DNA of 64,000 bases from positions 1 through 64,000 of the forward strand of contig NCHA01000013.1 of the NCBI GenBank assembly GCA_002257025.1, written 5' to 3'. Source of the stretch: Sphingobacteriales bacterium 16-39-50 (GTDB lineage Bacteria > Bacteroidota > Bacteroidia > Sphingobacteriales > Sphingobacteriaceae). Numbering within the stretch: position 1 is the first letter of the stretch; every line of letters begins with the position of its first letter. The translations under genes were made by a program, and so were the position numbers. The notes beneath the pieces are model-generated. The model ran no database searches. It had not been told where the DNA came from and saw only the letters and a list, made by a program, of their open reading frames with translations. Positions 1-8,830 of the stretch are shown here, one piece after another.

Positions 1-116
1 AACTTATATTAAGAATATTCGCCTGCGTTAATCACGACTCCCCGTATCAAAATAATTATCAAAAATTACTTGCTTAGATCATAGAAATCGAAATCACCTT
101 GGCTAGCGGAAAGTCG

Positions 117-156
117 ATTTCGTCAGTCGCATGTAAACTATGGAGACTGACGAATT
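117..156. repeat. Inverted repeat upstream of the first gene's stop
   Basis: Twelve-base arms at 117-128 and 145-156 pair at 11 of 12 positions around a 16-base loop. The element lies in the otherwise featureless first 196 bases, just past the stop of the minus-strand glycerophosphodiesterase. It could terminate that transcript, but there is no clear T-run on the exit side, so its role is open. Confidence 0.4.
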
Positions 157-196
157 TATCTTGCATGATGCCTAGGTAAATTCGTAAGTCTTAATG

Positions 197-1222
197 CTAC
201 TTCCGAACCATTTTCAAAAGCATTTCCGGCTCATTGGTCGTGATAAAATCAATTTTCTGATCCAGGAACCATTGCAGCAGTTTTGGATCATTCACTGTCC
301 AGGCATTGATTGTTAACCCTTTTGCCTTAGCCTGTTCTATCCATCCAGGATTTTTCTGAAAAACACTTTGGTTATAATCTAGTCCCCATAATTTATCTTT
401 AGCCAATAGCTCCGGCGATTTATCGCCGTTCAAATAAGCCACTCTGGCATGCGGATCCAGACGCATCAGTTCCATGCAGATATTATAATCAAAACTGATA
501 TAATCGATCCATGCCTGTGCCTTCATCGATCTTACCATCTCATAAACCTTTTGTGCACTTTGAATGGCACGTTCCTTATTGGTTGTAGGCTTCAATTCGA
601 GTATGAGTTTGGTTGAATTTTGTTTCATACCTTCTGTAAGGTATTCTTCCAAACCGGGCATACTTTCTCCATTTGAAAGTTTTAAATGCTTCAATTCAGC
701 AAAGCTTGTACTATGAATAATTTTCCCTTTAAAAGAGGGATCATGGTTAACAATCAGACCTGAATCTGATGTCATATGCACATCAAACTCTGATCCCTGG
801 CAACCCAGACGAACTGCATGCTGCAATGCAGAGATCGAATTTTCGGATGCCCCTGTATTTTTCCAGGCTCCCCGATGCGCAATCACCCTGTTTTTATGAA
901 AATCGTCTTTCACTAATCTGAAGGTTTCTTCATGCACACCGGATCCTGTTTGAGCTTCAATACTCAGGTCATACCATTTTGTGTCCGTTTCAATGTATTT
1001 CTTACGAATTGAAAGCTGCTTACCCTTTAGAGTAAATCGTTTCGCATTATCCCCTTTAAGTTTGAATTTAGCCTCAGATCCATGCAAACTGACCATACCA
1101 ATCACATTATTTTCTTCTGAAAATGTATGATTACTTAAATACACAAAGGGCTTATCCTGAGCTGATAATATGCTGTACATGGAAGTCATTAGTAAAATTG
1201 AAAGGCAAAGGTTTTTTAACAT
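197..1222 (-). CDS. Secreted glycerophosphodiester phosphodiesterase
   Basis: 341 residues with an N-terminal signal peptide (about residues 1-21), a beta-rich region of about 75 residues that resembles a cadherin-like fold, then a GDPD TIM barrel. Barrel motifs visible are HRGAW (116-120), ENS (127-129), EFDVH (145-149), NHD (159-161) and ELKP (209-212), which cover the metal ligands and acid-base residues of the family. The family hydrolyses glycerophosphodiesters to glycerol-3-phosphate and an alcohol; with a signal peptide it should act in the periplasm or outside. It stands alone, with 225 bases separating it from a divergent gene. The function is secure at family level; the substrate is not. 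Confidence 0.9.
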   Translation of the reverse strand: MLKNLCLSILLMTSMYSILSAQDKPFVYLSNHTFSEENNVIGMVSLHGSEAKFKLKGDNAKRFTLKGKQLSIRKKYIETDTKWYDLSIEAQTGSGVHEETFRLVKDDFHKNRVIAHRGAWKNTGASENSISALQHAVRLGCQGSEFDVHMTSDSGLIVNHDPSFKGKIIHSTSFAELKHLKLSNGESMPGLEEYLTEGMKQNSTKLILELKPTTNKERAIQSAQKVYEMVRSMKAQAWIDYISFDYNICMELMRLDPHARVAYLNGDKSPELLAKDKLWGLDYNQSVFQKNPGWIEQAKAKGLTINAWTVNDPKLLQWFLDQKIDFITTNEPEMLLKMVRK

Positions 1223-1447
1223 GATTGAGTATTGAGTATATTATTCTTGTTTTAATTAATTTATTTTCTTTACTATAATAACATTGCCAGATTTAATAAC
1301 TGCAAATCAAAACTACGGAATTAACAAAAAGTATTTGTTAAACTAATAATATGAATATGACTAATAATGCTTCAAAGAGTGATATTACCGGAGTAAAATA
1401 AAATTGATAAGTTTACTTTATTCAATATCTATCCTAAAAATATCAGC

Positions 1448-2719
1448 ATGTTTCGAATAAAACTAAAATCCACTTTATTTTTCATAATACTTCAATGTTC
1501 TATTCTGCAAATTCAGGCAGGAGTTATAACACCTAATGATTTTAAAGGTTCTGATACAGAGCGGATCCAAAAAGCGATAAATGCTGCAAAAGGCAAGAGC
1601 AATAAAGTTGTTATTCCAATGCATAATGCCAGGGGAGGCAATATCTGGAAAATTGACCGGGCGATCTTATTGCCAAGTAATCTTAGCCTGATACTGGACA
1701 ATTGTATTATACAATTATCGGACATTTGCCGGGACAATATGTTCAGAAGCGATAATGTAGGTGTTGGAATTACCAATCCGGGTTGGAATTATAATATCAG
1801 TATTGTAGGAATAGGTGAGGTGCAATTGAGGGGTGCAGATAATCCACGTTCAACAGGAGATGCTTACCGAACCCTTACATTAACTAACGAGAAAGGCAGA
1901 GTAAGCTATGGAAGTGATGCCGGCAAGGAGGGCATGAAGCAAAAAGGCGACTGGCGAAATAACATGATCCAGATTGCAAAAGTGGATGGGTTTAAATTAA
2001 GGAACATAACTATTAAGAACTCTCATGCCTGGGCCATCAGTTTTGAACGGACCAAAAATGTTGAATTGTCATCATTGAGATTTATGAATCCTGAATATAT
2101 TCAGGTAAATGGTGCTGAGGTTAAAACGTACAATAAAGATGGTATTAATCTGCGCCACGGCTGTAAATATTTCAGGATAGACAATATTACAGGTATAAAT
2201 GGCGACGATTTAATTGCACTTTCAAGTCTTGACGCTGCCCCGTATTATCATAGCAATGGGGATATCAATTCTTACCAGGTCACCTCCACCAAGTGGAGTG
2301 GTCCCGAAGACGATACCGAGCAGGTGTTTATTACGAATTGTCAAACGAATTATACAGGGGTTGCAATCAGGGCAAGTGACAATGCCAGTATCCATCATGT
2401 TTATATCAACGGGGTGATTACGAAAGCAAGACCCGATACCCCGCCTCCTTATGGTGGAAGCCCTTATACTGTTTTGGTAGGTGGTCGAGGTTATGGTGAT
2501 AATTCGGTCAGAGGTAAAATAAATAATATTTATGCGACTAATCTTTTCGGTGATGGGAAATCATTAATTCTGGTTGAATCTCAGGTAGCTGATTGTCAAT
2601 TTATTAATGGTGTTTATACCGGTAATGCTCCGGATGCGATAACATATAACGTAGACAAAAAAACTACCAGTAATATCACAGAGGTCAACTTAATAAAGGT
2701 CCCCAATACTCCGAAATAG
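1448..2719 (+). CDS. Secreted right-handed beta-helix protein, GH28-like
   Basis: 423 residues with a signal peptide (about 1-24). The start of the mature part (DFKGSDTERIQKAINAA) is the usual entry into a pectate-lyase-superfamily beta helix, and coils rich in N, I and G follow. Two GH28 polygalacturonase landmarks are recognisable: NKDGIN near residue 229, corresponding to NTDG, and NGDD near 251, corresponding to the catalytic aspartate pair. I do not find the usual GHG or RIK motifs, so the substrate may differ from pectin or the site may be remodelled. No SusCD pair or other polysaccharide-utilisation genes lie beside it. Family is likely; activity uncertain. Confidence 0.7.
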   Translation: MFRIKLKSTLFFIILQCSILQIQAGVITPNDFKGSDTERIQKAINAAKGKSNKVVIPMHNARGGNIWKIDRAILLPSNLSLILDNCIIQLSDICRDNMFRSDNVGVGITNPGWNYNISIVGIGEVQLRGADNPRSTGDAYRTLTLTNEKGRVSYGSDAGKEGMKQKGDWRNNMIQIAKVDGFKLRNITIKNSHAWAISFERTKNVELSSLRFMNPEYIQVNGAEVKTYNKDGINLRHGCKYFRIDNITGINGDDLIALSSLDAAPYYHSNGDINSYQVTSTKWSGPEDDTEQVFITNCQTNYTGVAIRASDNASIHHVYINGVITKARPDTPPPYGGSPYTVLVGGRGYGDNSVRGKINNIYATNLFGDGKSLILVESQVADCQFINGVYTGNAPDAITYNVDKKTTSNITEVNLIKVPNTPK

Positions 2720-2786
2720 TGATTCAGAATTAATAATAAATATAATTGAAAGGTATTATTTGGCATTATATCTGCGTTAAGAGGGT

Positions 2787-3371
2787 ATGAAAAAAATTCT
2801 GCTCATTAGTTTTATTGGATTGATTGCTGCAGGTTGCGGGGTATCCCGGAAAATCAGTCTTCTGGAGCAATGCCGCTACGATATAAAGTCTGCCGATAGT
2901 GTTTATGTTGCAGGCAGGGATATTACACGACAGATTAAAACAGGAACCTTCGACCTTGGCGGTCTCCCTGAACTCGCCATTGGACTTTTAAGAAAGGATA
3001 TCCCCCTTAGGGCAAGGCTTAACCTGGGAATAGAAAACCCCGGATCAAAACCTATTGAGATCAATCAATTTGATTACATCATTTCATTTAAAGGTCAGGA
3101 ATTGGTTAATGGAACTACCGACCGGCGGATTGATATCAATCCTGAGGAAACCACCGTTGTGCCAATTATGATCAGAGCCAATATTTACTCCATCTTATCC
3201 GACAGAAACACAAGGGAAGAAATCTTTTCTTACCTGCGGGGAACAGAAAATGCGAAAAAAAGTCTGATCAGCATTAAAATCCGTCCCAGTATCAGAGTTG
3301 GAAATAAACTGATCAAATATCCGGGCTATATCACGATTGATAAGGAATTGAGCAGTAGTATGTTCAAATAA
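2787..3371 (+). CDS. Lipoprotein with a possible LEA-type-2 domain
   Basis: 194 residues starting with a lipoprotein signal peptide whose lipobox ends in Cys17 (IAAGCG). The rest is mostly beta strand, with the pattern of LEA-14/WHy domains: an amphipathic strand ending RARLNLGIENPGSKPIEI, then a conserved-looking polar turn. Such domains are often found on bacterial envelope lipoproteins of unknown function. It lies 67 bases after the beta-helix gene; a possible promoter (TTG at 2746, TATATCTG at 2767) sits in that gap. A strong hairpin follows the stop. The LEA assignment is from overall pattern only. Confidence 0.6.
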   Translation: MKKILLISFIGLIAAGCGVSRKISLLEQCRYDIKSADSVYVAGRDITRQIKTGTFDLGGLPELAIGLLRKDIPLRARLNLGIENPGSKPIEINQFDYIISFKGQELVNGTTDRRIDINPEETTVVPIMIRANIYSILSDRNTREEIFSYLRGTENAKKSLISIKIRPSIRVGNKLIKYPGYITIDKELSSSMFK

Positions 3372-3382
3372 TACAACGCATC

Positions 3383-3411
3383 AAGGCCGTTCCCTGATTG
3401 GGAACGGCCTT
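3383..3411 (+). terminator. Hairpin terminator after the lipoprotein gene
   Basis: A perfect 12-bp stem (3383-3394 with 3400-3411) closes a 5-base loop twelve bases after the stop codon. There is no long T-run after it, so termination strength is unclear. Confidence 0.7.
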
Positions 3412-3523
3412 AAACGTTTAGATAAATTGGGCTTAGACGAGGGTTAAAAGTACAGTCCTAAGTTTTTAAACCCGATTGTAGCGGATACCGGCTTGTGGTT
3501 AAGGCAGATGTCTTATAAGTTCG

Positions 3524-3790
3524 GGAGGTTCCAGCTTGCGCTGGACAAATGGTGATGGGGAATAAAGATTGGCTTGACAAATAAGGAGAGAAGTATAGGG
3601 AGGTTCCCACTTTCGTGGGAATGACAATTTGGATAGGATGGGTAGGGAGATTCCAGCCTTCGCTGGAATCGGATTAGTTTAATAAAATGAAACATAATTT
3701 ACCATACAATTGCACACTGAGATTCCAGCGAAGGCTGGAATCTCCTCTCTCACCAACAATTTTTGTCATTCCCGCGAAAGCGGGAACCTC
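3524..3790. repeat. Block of five REP-like palindromes forming a larger inverted repeat
   Basis: The 438-base gap between 3372 and 3809 holds no gene. It contains five short hairpins with 4-base loops: 3531-3544, 3604-3621, 3649-3670, 3719-3744 and 3769-3786. The third and fourth are exact reverse complements of each other over 22 bases. The second and fifth are reverse complements except for one base pair in the stem, which changes from A-T to G-C on both sides, so pairing is kept. Together units 2-3 and 4-5 make a nested inverted repeat of about 190 bases. The layout resembles REP/BIME or small MITE elements. Short reading frames across the block are by-products of the repeats. Confidence 0.8.
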
Positions 3791-3809
3791 TAATCAAACT
3801 CTGCTCCGC

Positions 3810-4304
3810 CTAATTTGCCTCATCAGCACTAGGTCCATAACTTCCTGGAATTGGAATATTCAGCAACCTGAGATATACTCCCAACTGTGCACGATGGTGA
3901 ATAATCTGACTTAAGGTCATGCGTATCATATCCTCCTTTGATGACACAAAATGAATCATATCCCCAGTTCTAAGCGTCCAATCGGGTATCAGGTCTTTAT
4001 CTTCGGCCTTTGCCAGGTTGGTTCTGGCATCTTCAAGCGAAGTTTCCAGGAGTTCGAGCAATGCTGATGTTTTACTGACATCAGGGGGTGAATATGGATG
4101 GACTGCGAAATCAAGGCCATCGGTATTTAAAGTCATTCCTACCCAACCCGGAAGTTCGGCAATATGGGTTGCAAGGGTTTTAATATCCATGCTCTTTACA
4201 TGTGGCTTCCAGCCGAATTTATCATCCGGTATCCTTGAAAGCATTTTCTTTGTGATTTGAGCTTCACTTTCGAGCTCTTTGAGGAAGTTTTTGATCAAAT
4301 TCAT
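3810..4304 (-). CDS. DinB-family four-helix-bundle protein
   Basis: 164 residues. The pattern is that of the DinB/DfsB superfamily: an N-terminal helix, W-K-P-H near residue 32, a helix carrying His47 (LATHIAEL), and a third helix with HHRAQL (136-141). The histidines would form the metal site used by family members that act as thiol-dependent transferases; most genomic copies have no known substrate. It follows the YafY-type regulator on the same strand with a 64-base gap, a frequent pairing, so the regulator may control it. The 3' end runs up to the palindromic repeat block. Confidence 0.8.
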   Translation of the reverse strand: MNLIKNFLKELESEAQITKKMLSRIPDDKFGWKPHVKSMDIKTLATHIAELPGWVGMTLNTDGLDFAVHPYSPPDVSKTSALLELLETSLEDARTNLAKAEDKDLIPDWTLRTGDMIHFVSSKEDMIRMTLSQIIHHRAQLGVYLRLLNIPIPGSYGPSADEAN

Positions 4305-4368
4305 GATTTTATCTGTTTATTTAAATACAAATAAAACCCTGACGAATGACAACCCTATGTCAGCAGTA

Positions 4369-5319
4369 TTATAAACTTTTTGAGATTGCCTCAATCATCT
4401 GCCTTACATGATTCTTTAATAATTCTGATTCAATTATTGTAGCAGAACCGCCAAACATCATAAACCATCGGGCAAAACTTTCAGTAGAAGAGCATAAGAA
4501 GGTCATTTCCAGCTGATCATCAAAAACCCTCTGGGATACAAAACCGTAGTAATATTTCTGATTATCAAGCCAATACGCTTTGGACTGGGGTAGGCTGATT
4601 ACAATAAGCTCCAGATTCTCGTTCTCTTCAGCCTTTCTGCTCTGCAGGTATTCTTTCAAAGCCGGGTGCAACTTTTCAAATAGCGTATCAGTTTCATTAA
4701 TTGATACAATCCGGTCAAGTCTGAAATCACGGTAATCATTCCGCATCCGGCACCAGCCGATGAGGTGCCAGTAATTATCTGTAAAGAAAATCCCCATTGG
4801 CTCGACCAGGCGTTCGGTACTCTCCTGTTTATAATTAGAATGATATTTGATACGTATTACCTTTCCCTGATCCACACTTTTCAAAATTGGCTGAAGCAAT
4901 TGCAGATCGGGTTGTATGGGCGCATCTCCGGGCCTTCTGAAAACCTCAATCCGGTCGTCAATACTTTCAAGCAATTCTTTCTCTGATAGATTTAAAACTG
5001 CTCTGATTTTATACATTGCGGAGCTATAATTCCTGCTGTTGGGGCCATCGGTCAGTTTTGCTACCAATTTTTCTGCAGTAAGAAAGGCAATGGCCTCTTC
5101 GGGTGTAAACATAACCGGAGGCAGGCGAAATCCATCTACAAGGGAGTAACCGATACCGGCCTCACCAATCAGTGGGATTCCCCCTTGCTCCAATGTCCGG
5201 ATATCACGGTAAACTGTTCTTAAGCTTATCTGAAAACGATCCGCAATATCCTGAGCCTTAACCACCCTTCTTGATTGAAGCTGTATAAGTATGGCAGAAA
5301 TACGATCGATTCGATTCAT
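4369..5319 (-). CDS. YafY-type transcriptional regulator with HTH and WYL domains
   Basis: 316 residues. Residues 1-60 form an HTH_11-type winged helix (IADRFQISLRTVYRDIRTLE is the recognition region). The C-terminal half (about 140-310) matches a WYL domain, including the segment YWHLIGWCRMR followed by FRLDRI. WYL domains bind nucleic acid or small ligands and control activity of the HTH. It is the upstream partner of the DinB-fold gene and may be autoregulated. The inducing ligand cannot be read from sequence. Confidence 0.87.
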   Translation of the reverse strand: MNRIDRISAILIQLQSRRVVKAQDIADRFQISLRTVYRDIRTLEQGGIPLIGEAGIGYSLVDGFRLPPVMFTPEEAIAFLTAEKLVAKLTDGPNSRNYSSAMYKIRAVLNLSEKELLESIDDRIEVFRRPGDAPIQPDLQLLQPILKSVDQGKVIRIKYHSNYKQESTERLVEPMGIFFTDNYWHLIGWCRMRNDYRDFRLDRIVSINETDTLFEKLHPALKEYLQSRKAEENENLELIVISLPQSKAYWLDNQKYYYGFVSQRVFDDQLEMTFLCSSTESFARWFMMFGGSATIIESELLKNHVRQMIEAISKSL

Positions 5320-5371
5320 AGGGAATTGTCGTAAATATAAAAAATACTGCGCTTATTGGTTGATTAGCGTT

Positions 5372-7114
5372 TTAGAATAGGTTAATTCCTGCTGACCAGC
5401 CAAGCCAGCCTTTTGTTTTTGGTGAATATACCTTCGCTGATTTTGGTGCGACCCGTTCCCGGTAACCTTCTGAGCTTAGACTCGCCGGGTCGGAATAATA
5501 TATGGAATAGGAAGGTCCGGCAAATAAGTTCAGGCCTTTGGCCAGTTTAAATTGCATATTTAACTGACCCTTGTTCAGGATGTTGGGATAATCCCAATTA
5601 CCCAAATAAAGCCCCTGGGATGATAGTTCTGCTGAAGCCGAAAGCCTTTTGCTGAAAATAAATTCATGACCTATACCGTATCCGGCCGAATAAACCCGAT
5701 CGTTAACTCCGTAACTTCCTGACATGATCAGCATTGTATAAAACTTTGCTGTACCGGTCTTGACCGCTAACTGGGTGCCAAAAACATCTGTGGATGATAA
5801 GCTCAATTTATGATATCCCTTATTCACCCAATTGATCAGCCCAATGCTAAAACCTGATGAAGTATCTGCAACATTAACCAGACCGATCTGTAATCCCTTC
5901 ATCTCTTTTGCATAGTTGAAAATCCCTCCTATCTGTATCCCTTTCATTTGTTTTGCGGCCACATTTCCGATACCTGCGGTTTGAACTCCACGTGTATTAC
6001 CCGAAACCAGATTTCCAATTCCGGCAACCTGCCATCCGTTTAAATCGCGCCTCACATGATTGAATATTCCTGCGGCCAGCCAGCCCTCTGCACCGCTTCG
6101 TACATCATTTACTATGCCTGCTGCCTGAAAACCAACCAAACTATCCAGGACAGAATTTACCAAGCCCCCTGCCTGAAAGCCCCGAACTGACCCTCCCACC
6201 AAATTCGCAAGTCCGGCAAGCTGAACATATTGTACATTATTTTTGCTGATATTGAATAGTCCGGCAACTTCTGCCCCGTCAACCCCGGCAGTATAACCGC
6301 CCAACAGATTCAGCGAGGCTTTATTTACAACCTGAGAACTGAACATACCATGTGAGCTAAGACCTGGAAGCAGAGAGGCCTGATAGGGACTGCTGGTCAG
6401 AAAGCCCGAAATATTCAAACTCTGGATCTGTTGTTTTGCAGAGACCAGGAATCTTCCGATTCCAAGTTTCTCGACAATATTTGAGGCGTAGGACATATAT
6501 TCCTCGTCCTCATACGTGTATCCCTCAGGTTTAATCGTTACAGTGGAGAGAAACAGCATGCTGGTGTCGCGGTAAGACTCCTTACTCAAGGTTAGAATAA
6601 CCGATTGATGGCTGCCCCTGATCCGCATCCTGAAATATCCATCCTTATCACTCAGGGTAGATTCAAGAAGGCGCTTTTCATAAACACTGGCATCAGGAAC
6701 TTTTTGCCCTGTTTTTTCATCAATTACATAACCACTAATCAGGTAATGCCGATGATCGGTTTTAATTAGTTCAGGATGTATTGAAAATCTCCTGATCGTA
6801 GAGCGAAGAATCACATAATTACCGCTCTCCCGATAATCTGCCATACTCAGAAAAATCCTGTCAAGAACATCCCTAACAGTTTCATTTCTAGCATTCAATG
6901 TTACCAGACTATCCGGGTTAAAAACAGTACCACTGTAGGAAAAAATAAAATTTCCTTTCCTGCTTATTTCATTCAAAACATCTGCAAGAGGCTGTTTATC
7001 AGCATTTATAGAAATTCTATTGTATAATTTGGGGATATCAGAAGAATGCTGTGCCTTTAAAGACAAGCCAGAGCATACAATAATCAAGATTAACAAACCC
7101 CTCAGCTTCATCAC
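5372..7114 (-). CDS. STN and plug-extension domains fused to an LA_2272-type surface repeat
   Basis: 580 residues. After a signal peptide (1-21) comes an STN domain (about 32-105, the short secretin/TonB N-terminal domain), then a carboxypeptidase-regulatory-like beta sandwich (about 123-198). Where a TonB receptor would continue into plug and barrel, this protein instead has ten tandem 14-16-residue repeats (about 281-433) with the core AGIxN or AGLxN, spaced by G and Q, followed by a beta-rich tail ending in GINLF. The repeat and tail match the second repeat protein at 9550-10701. It lies 7 bases after fecR and ends the five-gene cluster. I infer an outer-membrane sensor that signals to FecR through STN. 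No TonB box, plug or 22-strand barrel is seen. Confidence 0.75.
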   Translation of the reverse strand: MMKLRGLLILIIVCSGLSLKAQHSSDIPKLYNRISINADKQPLADVLNEISRKGNFIFSYSGTVFNPDSLVTLNARNETVRDVLDRIFLSMADYRESGNYVILRSTIRRFSIHPELIKTDHRHYLISGYVIDEKTGQKVPDASVYEKRLLESTLSDKDGYFRMRIRGSHQSVILTLSKESYRDTSMLFLSTVTIKPEGYTYEDEEYMSYASNIVEKLGIGRFLVSAKQQIQSLNISGFLTSSPYQASLLPGLSSHGMFSSQVVNKASLNLLGGYTAGVDGAEVAGLFNISKNNVQYVQLAGLANLVGGSVRGFQAGGLVNSVLDSLVGFQAAGIVNDVRSGAEGWLAAGIFNHVRRDLNGWQVAGIGNLVSGNTRGVQTAGIGNVAAKQMKGIQIGGIFNYAKEMKGLQIGLVNVADTSSGFSIGLINWVNKGYHKLSLSSTDVFGTQLAVKTGTAKFYTMLIMSGSYGVNDRVYSAGYGIGHEFIFSKRLSASAELSSQGLYLGNWDYPNILNKGQLNMQFKLAKGLNLFAGPSYSIYYSDPASLSSEGYRERVAPKSAKVYSPKTKGWLGWSAGINLF

Positions 7115-7121
7115 TCCTGCA

Positions 7122-8075
7122 CTATTTTAAAATAATCTTTTCACCCTCTTTATGAACCTTAATTCTAAGGGTTTCCGAAATAATATAAAGGATAGTTTCG
7201 AGTGATTCATCTTTAAATGTAGTGTTAAGAGTCAAATCCCTCAATTTAGGGTCGGCGATTTCGATTTTAGCCCCATATGCCTCATTCAGAATCTCAACCA
7301 TGCGCCACAGTGGAGTATTATCAGCCACAAAAATATTTGTACGGTAATAATTATATAACTGATCAGTGCTAAGTTCTTTATGCAATTGTGCATCTTTACC
7401 CTTAATCAGCACTTTTTCACCCTTTTTTAATTCGATCTGCTGATCTTTCAAACTAACCCTGACCAATCCACTTTCAACAATCACCTCAGTCAGGTCGCTA
7501 TTCTTTTTGACATTGAATGATGTGCCCAATACGCGGATATTCACCTGATCGGCATCGATAATAAATGGTTTAGCTTTATCCGGACTTACATCAAAGAAAA
7601 CCTCACCCTTCTCCAGCTTTACATTACGCATATTTCCTTTAAAATCCTTTTTATAAGACAGTACAGCATTCTTATTCAGGGTAACCTTAGAACCATCCGG
7701 TAAAACTTCTGTACGAACCATTTGACCAGAGGATATCGTATCATATCCATTCTGTCCCAGAATCAGATAGAAAGACCATGCTCCGGCAATAATAAATAAT
7801 ACAGCAGCAATGCGCAGCCAGCCTAATCTGTTGTAAACCGGCCGGATTACAGCTTTCGGACCGGCATCAGGAATCTGTTCTTTAAATCTCATCCAGGCTG
7901 CCTCCGGATCGACGGTACTTTTCTGCCCGAGCTTTTTACTTTCGTTCCAGATCAGCTCAAACCGTGCAAATTCATTCCGGTTTTCAGGATCTTCAGCAAG
8001 CCAGCGGCTCAATTCAATATCCTCTTCCGGACTTGTTTCTCTTAGCAGATATTTTATTAACAGATCGTCACTCAT
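7122..8075 (-). CDS. FecR-family anti-sigma factor
   Basis: 317 residues, typical of Bacteroidota FecR proteins. The cytoplasmic N-terminus (1-85) contains the sigma-binding helices with the conserved AWMRFKEQI near residue 60. One transmembrane segment spans about 87-106. A periplasmic FecR domain (about 112-208, with VLPDGSKVTLNKNAVLSY and VLGTSFNVK) is followed by the DUF4974 STN-like domain (about 246-315). It normally holds an ECF sigma factor inactive until a partner outer-membrane protein signals. It sits 5 bases after the sigma gene and 7 bases before the STN repeat protein, so the three are very likely co-transcribed. Confidence 0.93.
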   Translation of the reverse strand: MSDDLLIKYLLRETSPEEDIELSRWLAEDPENRNEFARFELIWNESKKLGQKSTVDPEAAWMRFKEQIPDAGPKAVIRPVYNRLGWLRIAAVLFIIAGAWSFYLILGQNGYDTISSGQMVRTEVLPDGSKVTLNKNAVLSYKKDFKGNMRNVKLEKGEVFFDVSPDKAKPFIIDADQVNIRVLGTSFNVKKNSDLTEVIVESGLVRVSLKDQQIELKKGEKVLIKGKDAQLHKELSTDQLYNYYRTNIFVADNTPLWRMVEILNEAYGAKIEIADPKLRDLTLNTTFKDESLETILYIISETLRIKVHKEGEKIILK

Positions 8076-8080
8076 CCTGT

Positions 8081-8665
8081 TCAGGAATTAAAAAAATCGC
8101 TGTGAAACAATAGTATCAATGAAGGCAAAAAGTCAACTAACTTAATGCGAAGTATTTTTAATGCTTTTCCCATCTGGTTCTCAATGGTTTTAACCGAAAG
8201 ACCAAGCTGGTCGGCAATTTCCCTGTATTTCAGTTCTTCGAAACGGCTCATCTGAAATATGGTACGGCATTGCTCCGGAAGCTCACTCAGTGCTTCTCTC
8301 AAGCGCAACTGCAACTCATCCAGCTCAATCTTATCTGAGGTTTTTCCGGCTTGTCCGTTCATCGTAAAAACAGCATGTTCCTGATACTTCAATTGTATTT
8401 TTTTATGGTTTATATAGTTCAGGCAATCATTGTGAACACATTTGTAAAGATAGGCCTTTACGGATGTTTGAACATCCAGGTTTCCGCGTTTTTCCCAAAG
8501 TTTCAAAAACATACCCTGAACAATTTCCTCGGCATGACTATCCTGATGAAGCATCATGCTGGCATAGGCATGCAGAGCCTTGAAATGTGCTTTAAACAAT
8601 TGTTCAAATGCCACATCATCATAATTTAATCCGGTGGTTTTGTTCCCTGTGAGTATTTGTTCCAA
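8081..8665 (-). CDS. ECF sigma-70 factor, Bacteroidota FecI-like group
   Basis: Region 2 runs from AFEQLFKAHFKALHAYA to KAYLYKCVHNDCLNYI, and region 4 from ELPEQCRTIFQMSRFEELK to LSVKTIENQMGKALKIL, both complete. The open frame extends upstream to a GTG at 8779 (232 residues), but that adds a 38-residue N-terminus unlike the family. A TTG at 8665 gives 194 residues, the usual size, and I chose it; there is no ATG before the middle of region 2. Partners are fecR immediately downstream and the STN repeat protein. Predicted targets are the cluster itself. The exact start is the main uncertainty. Confidence 0.85.
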   Translation of the reverse strand: MEQILTGNKTTGLNYDDVAFEQLFKAHFKALHAYASMMLHQDSHAEEIVQGMFLKLWEKRGNLDVQTSVKAYLYKCVHNDCLNYINHKKIQLKYQEHAVFTMNGQAGKTSDKIELDELQLRLREALSELPEQCRTIFQMSRFEELKYREIADQLGLSVKTIENQMGKALKILRIKLVDFLPSLILLFHSDFFNS

Positions 8666-8778
8666 GTTGCAGGCTCCGCTCTGATTTTGCCTTTTAGACT
8701 TCCAAATACCCCGGATTGTTACATTAAGCTCCGCCTGATCTATTAACCAGGCGGAAAGGTAATCCCTTATTCCCTGCA

Positions 8779-8819
8779 CTTGGTGTTATCACCAAGAGCT
8801 TATCTCTTCAGTTGGGTTC
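8779..8819 (-). other. Tandem hairpins between the DUF2807 gene and the sigma gene
   Basis: A 7-bp perfect stem (8779-8785 with 8790-8796, loop of four) lies next to a second short stem in the bases that follow. Read on the minus strand, they fall after the DUF2807 stop and before the sigma reading frame. They could attenuate or process the transcript; no T-run makes them a textbook terminator. Confidence 0.4.
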
Positions 8820-8830
8820 TTACCAGGCTC

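Noticed and set aside
3513..3914. Short reading frames across 3.5-3.9 kb
   Set aside because: They are translations of the palindromic repeats, with no coding signature.
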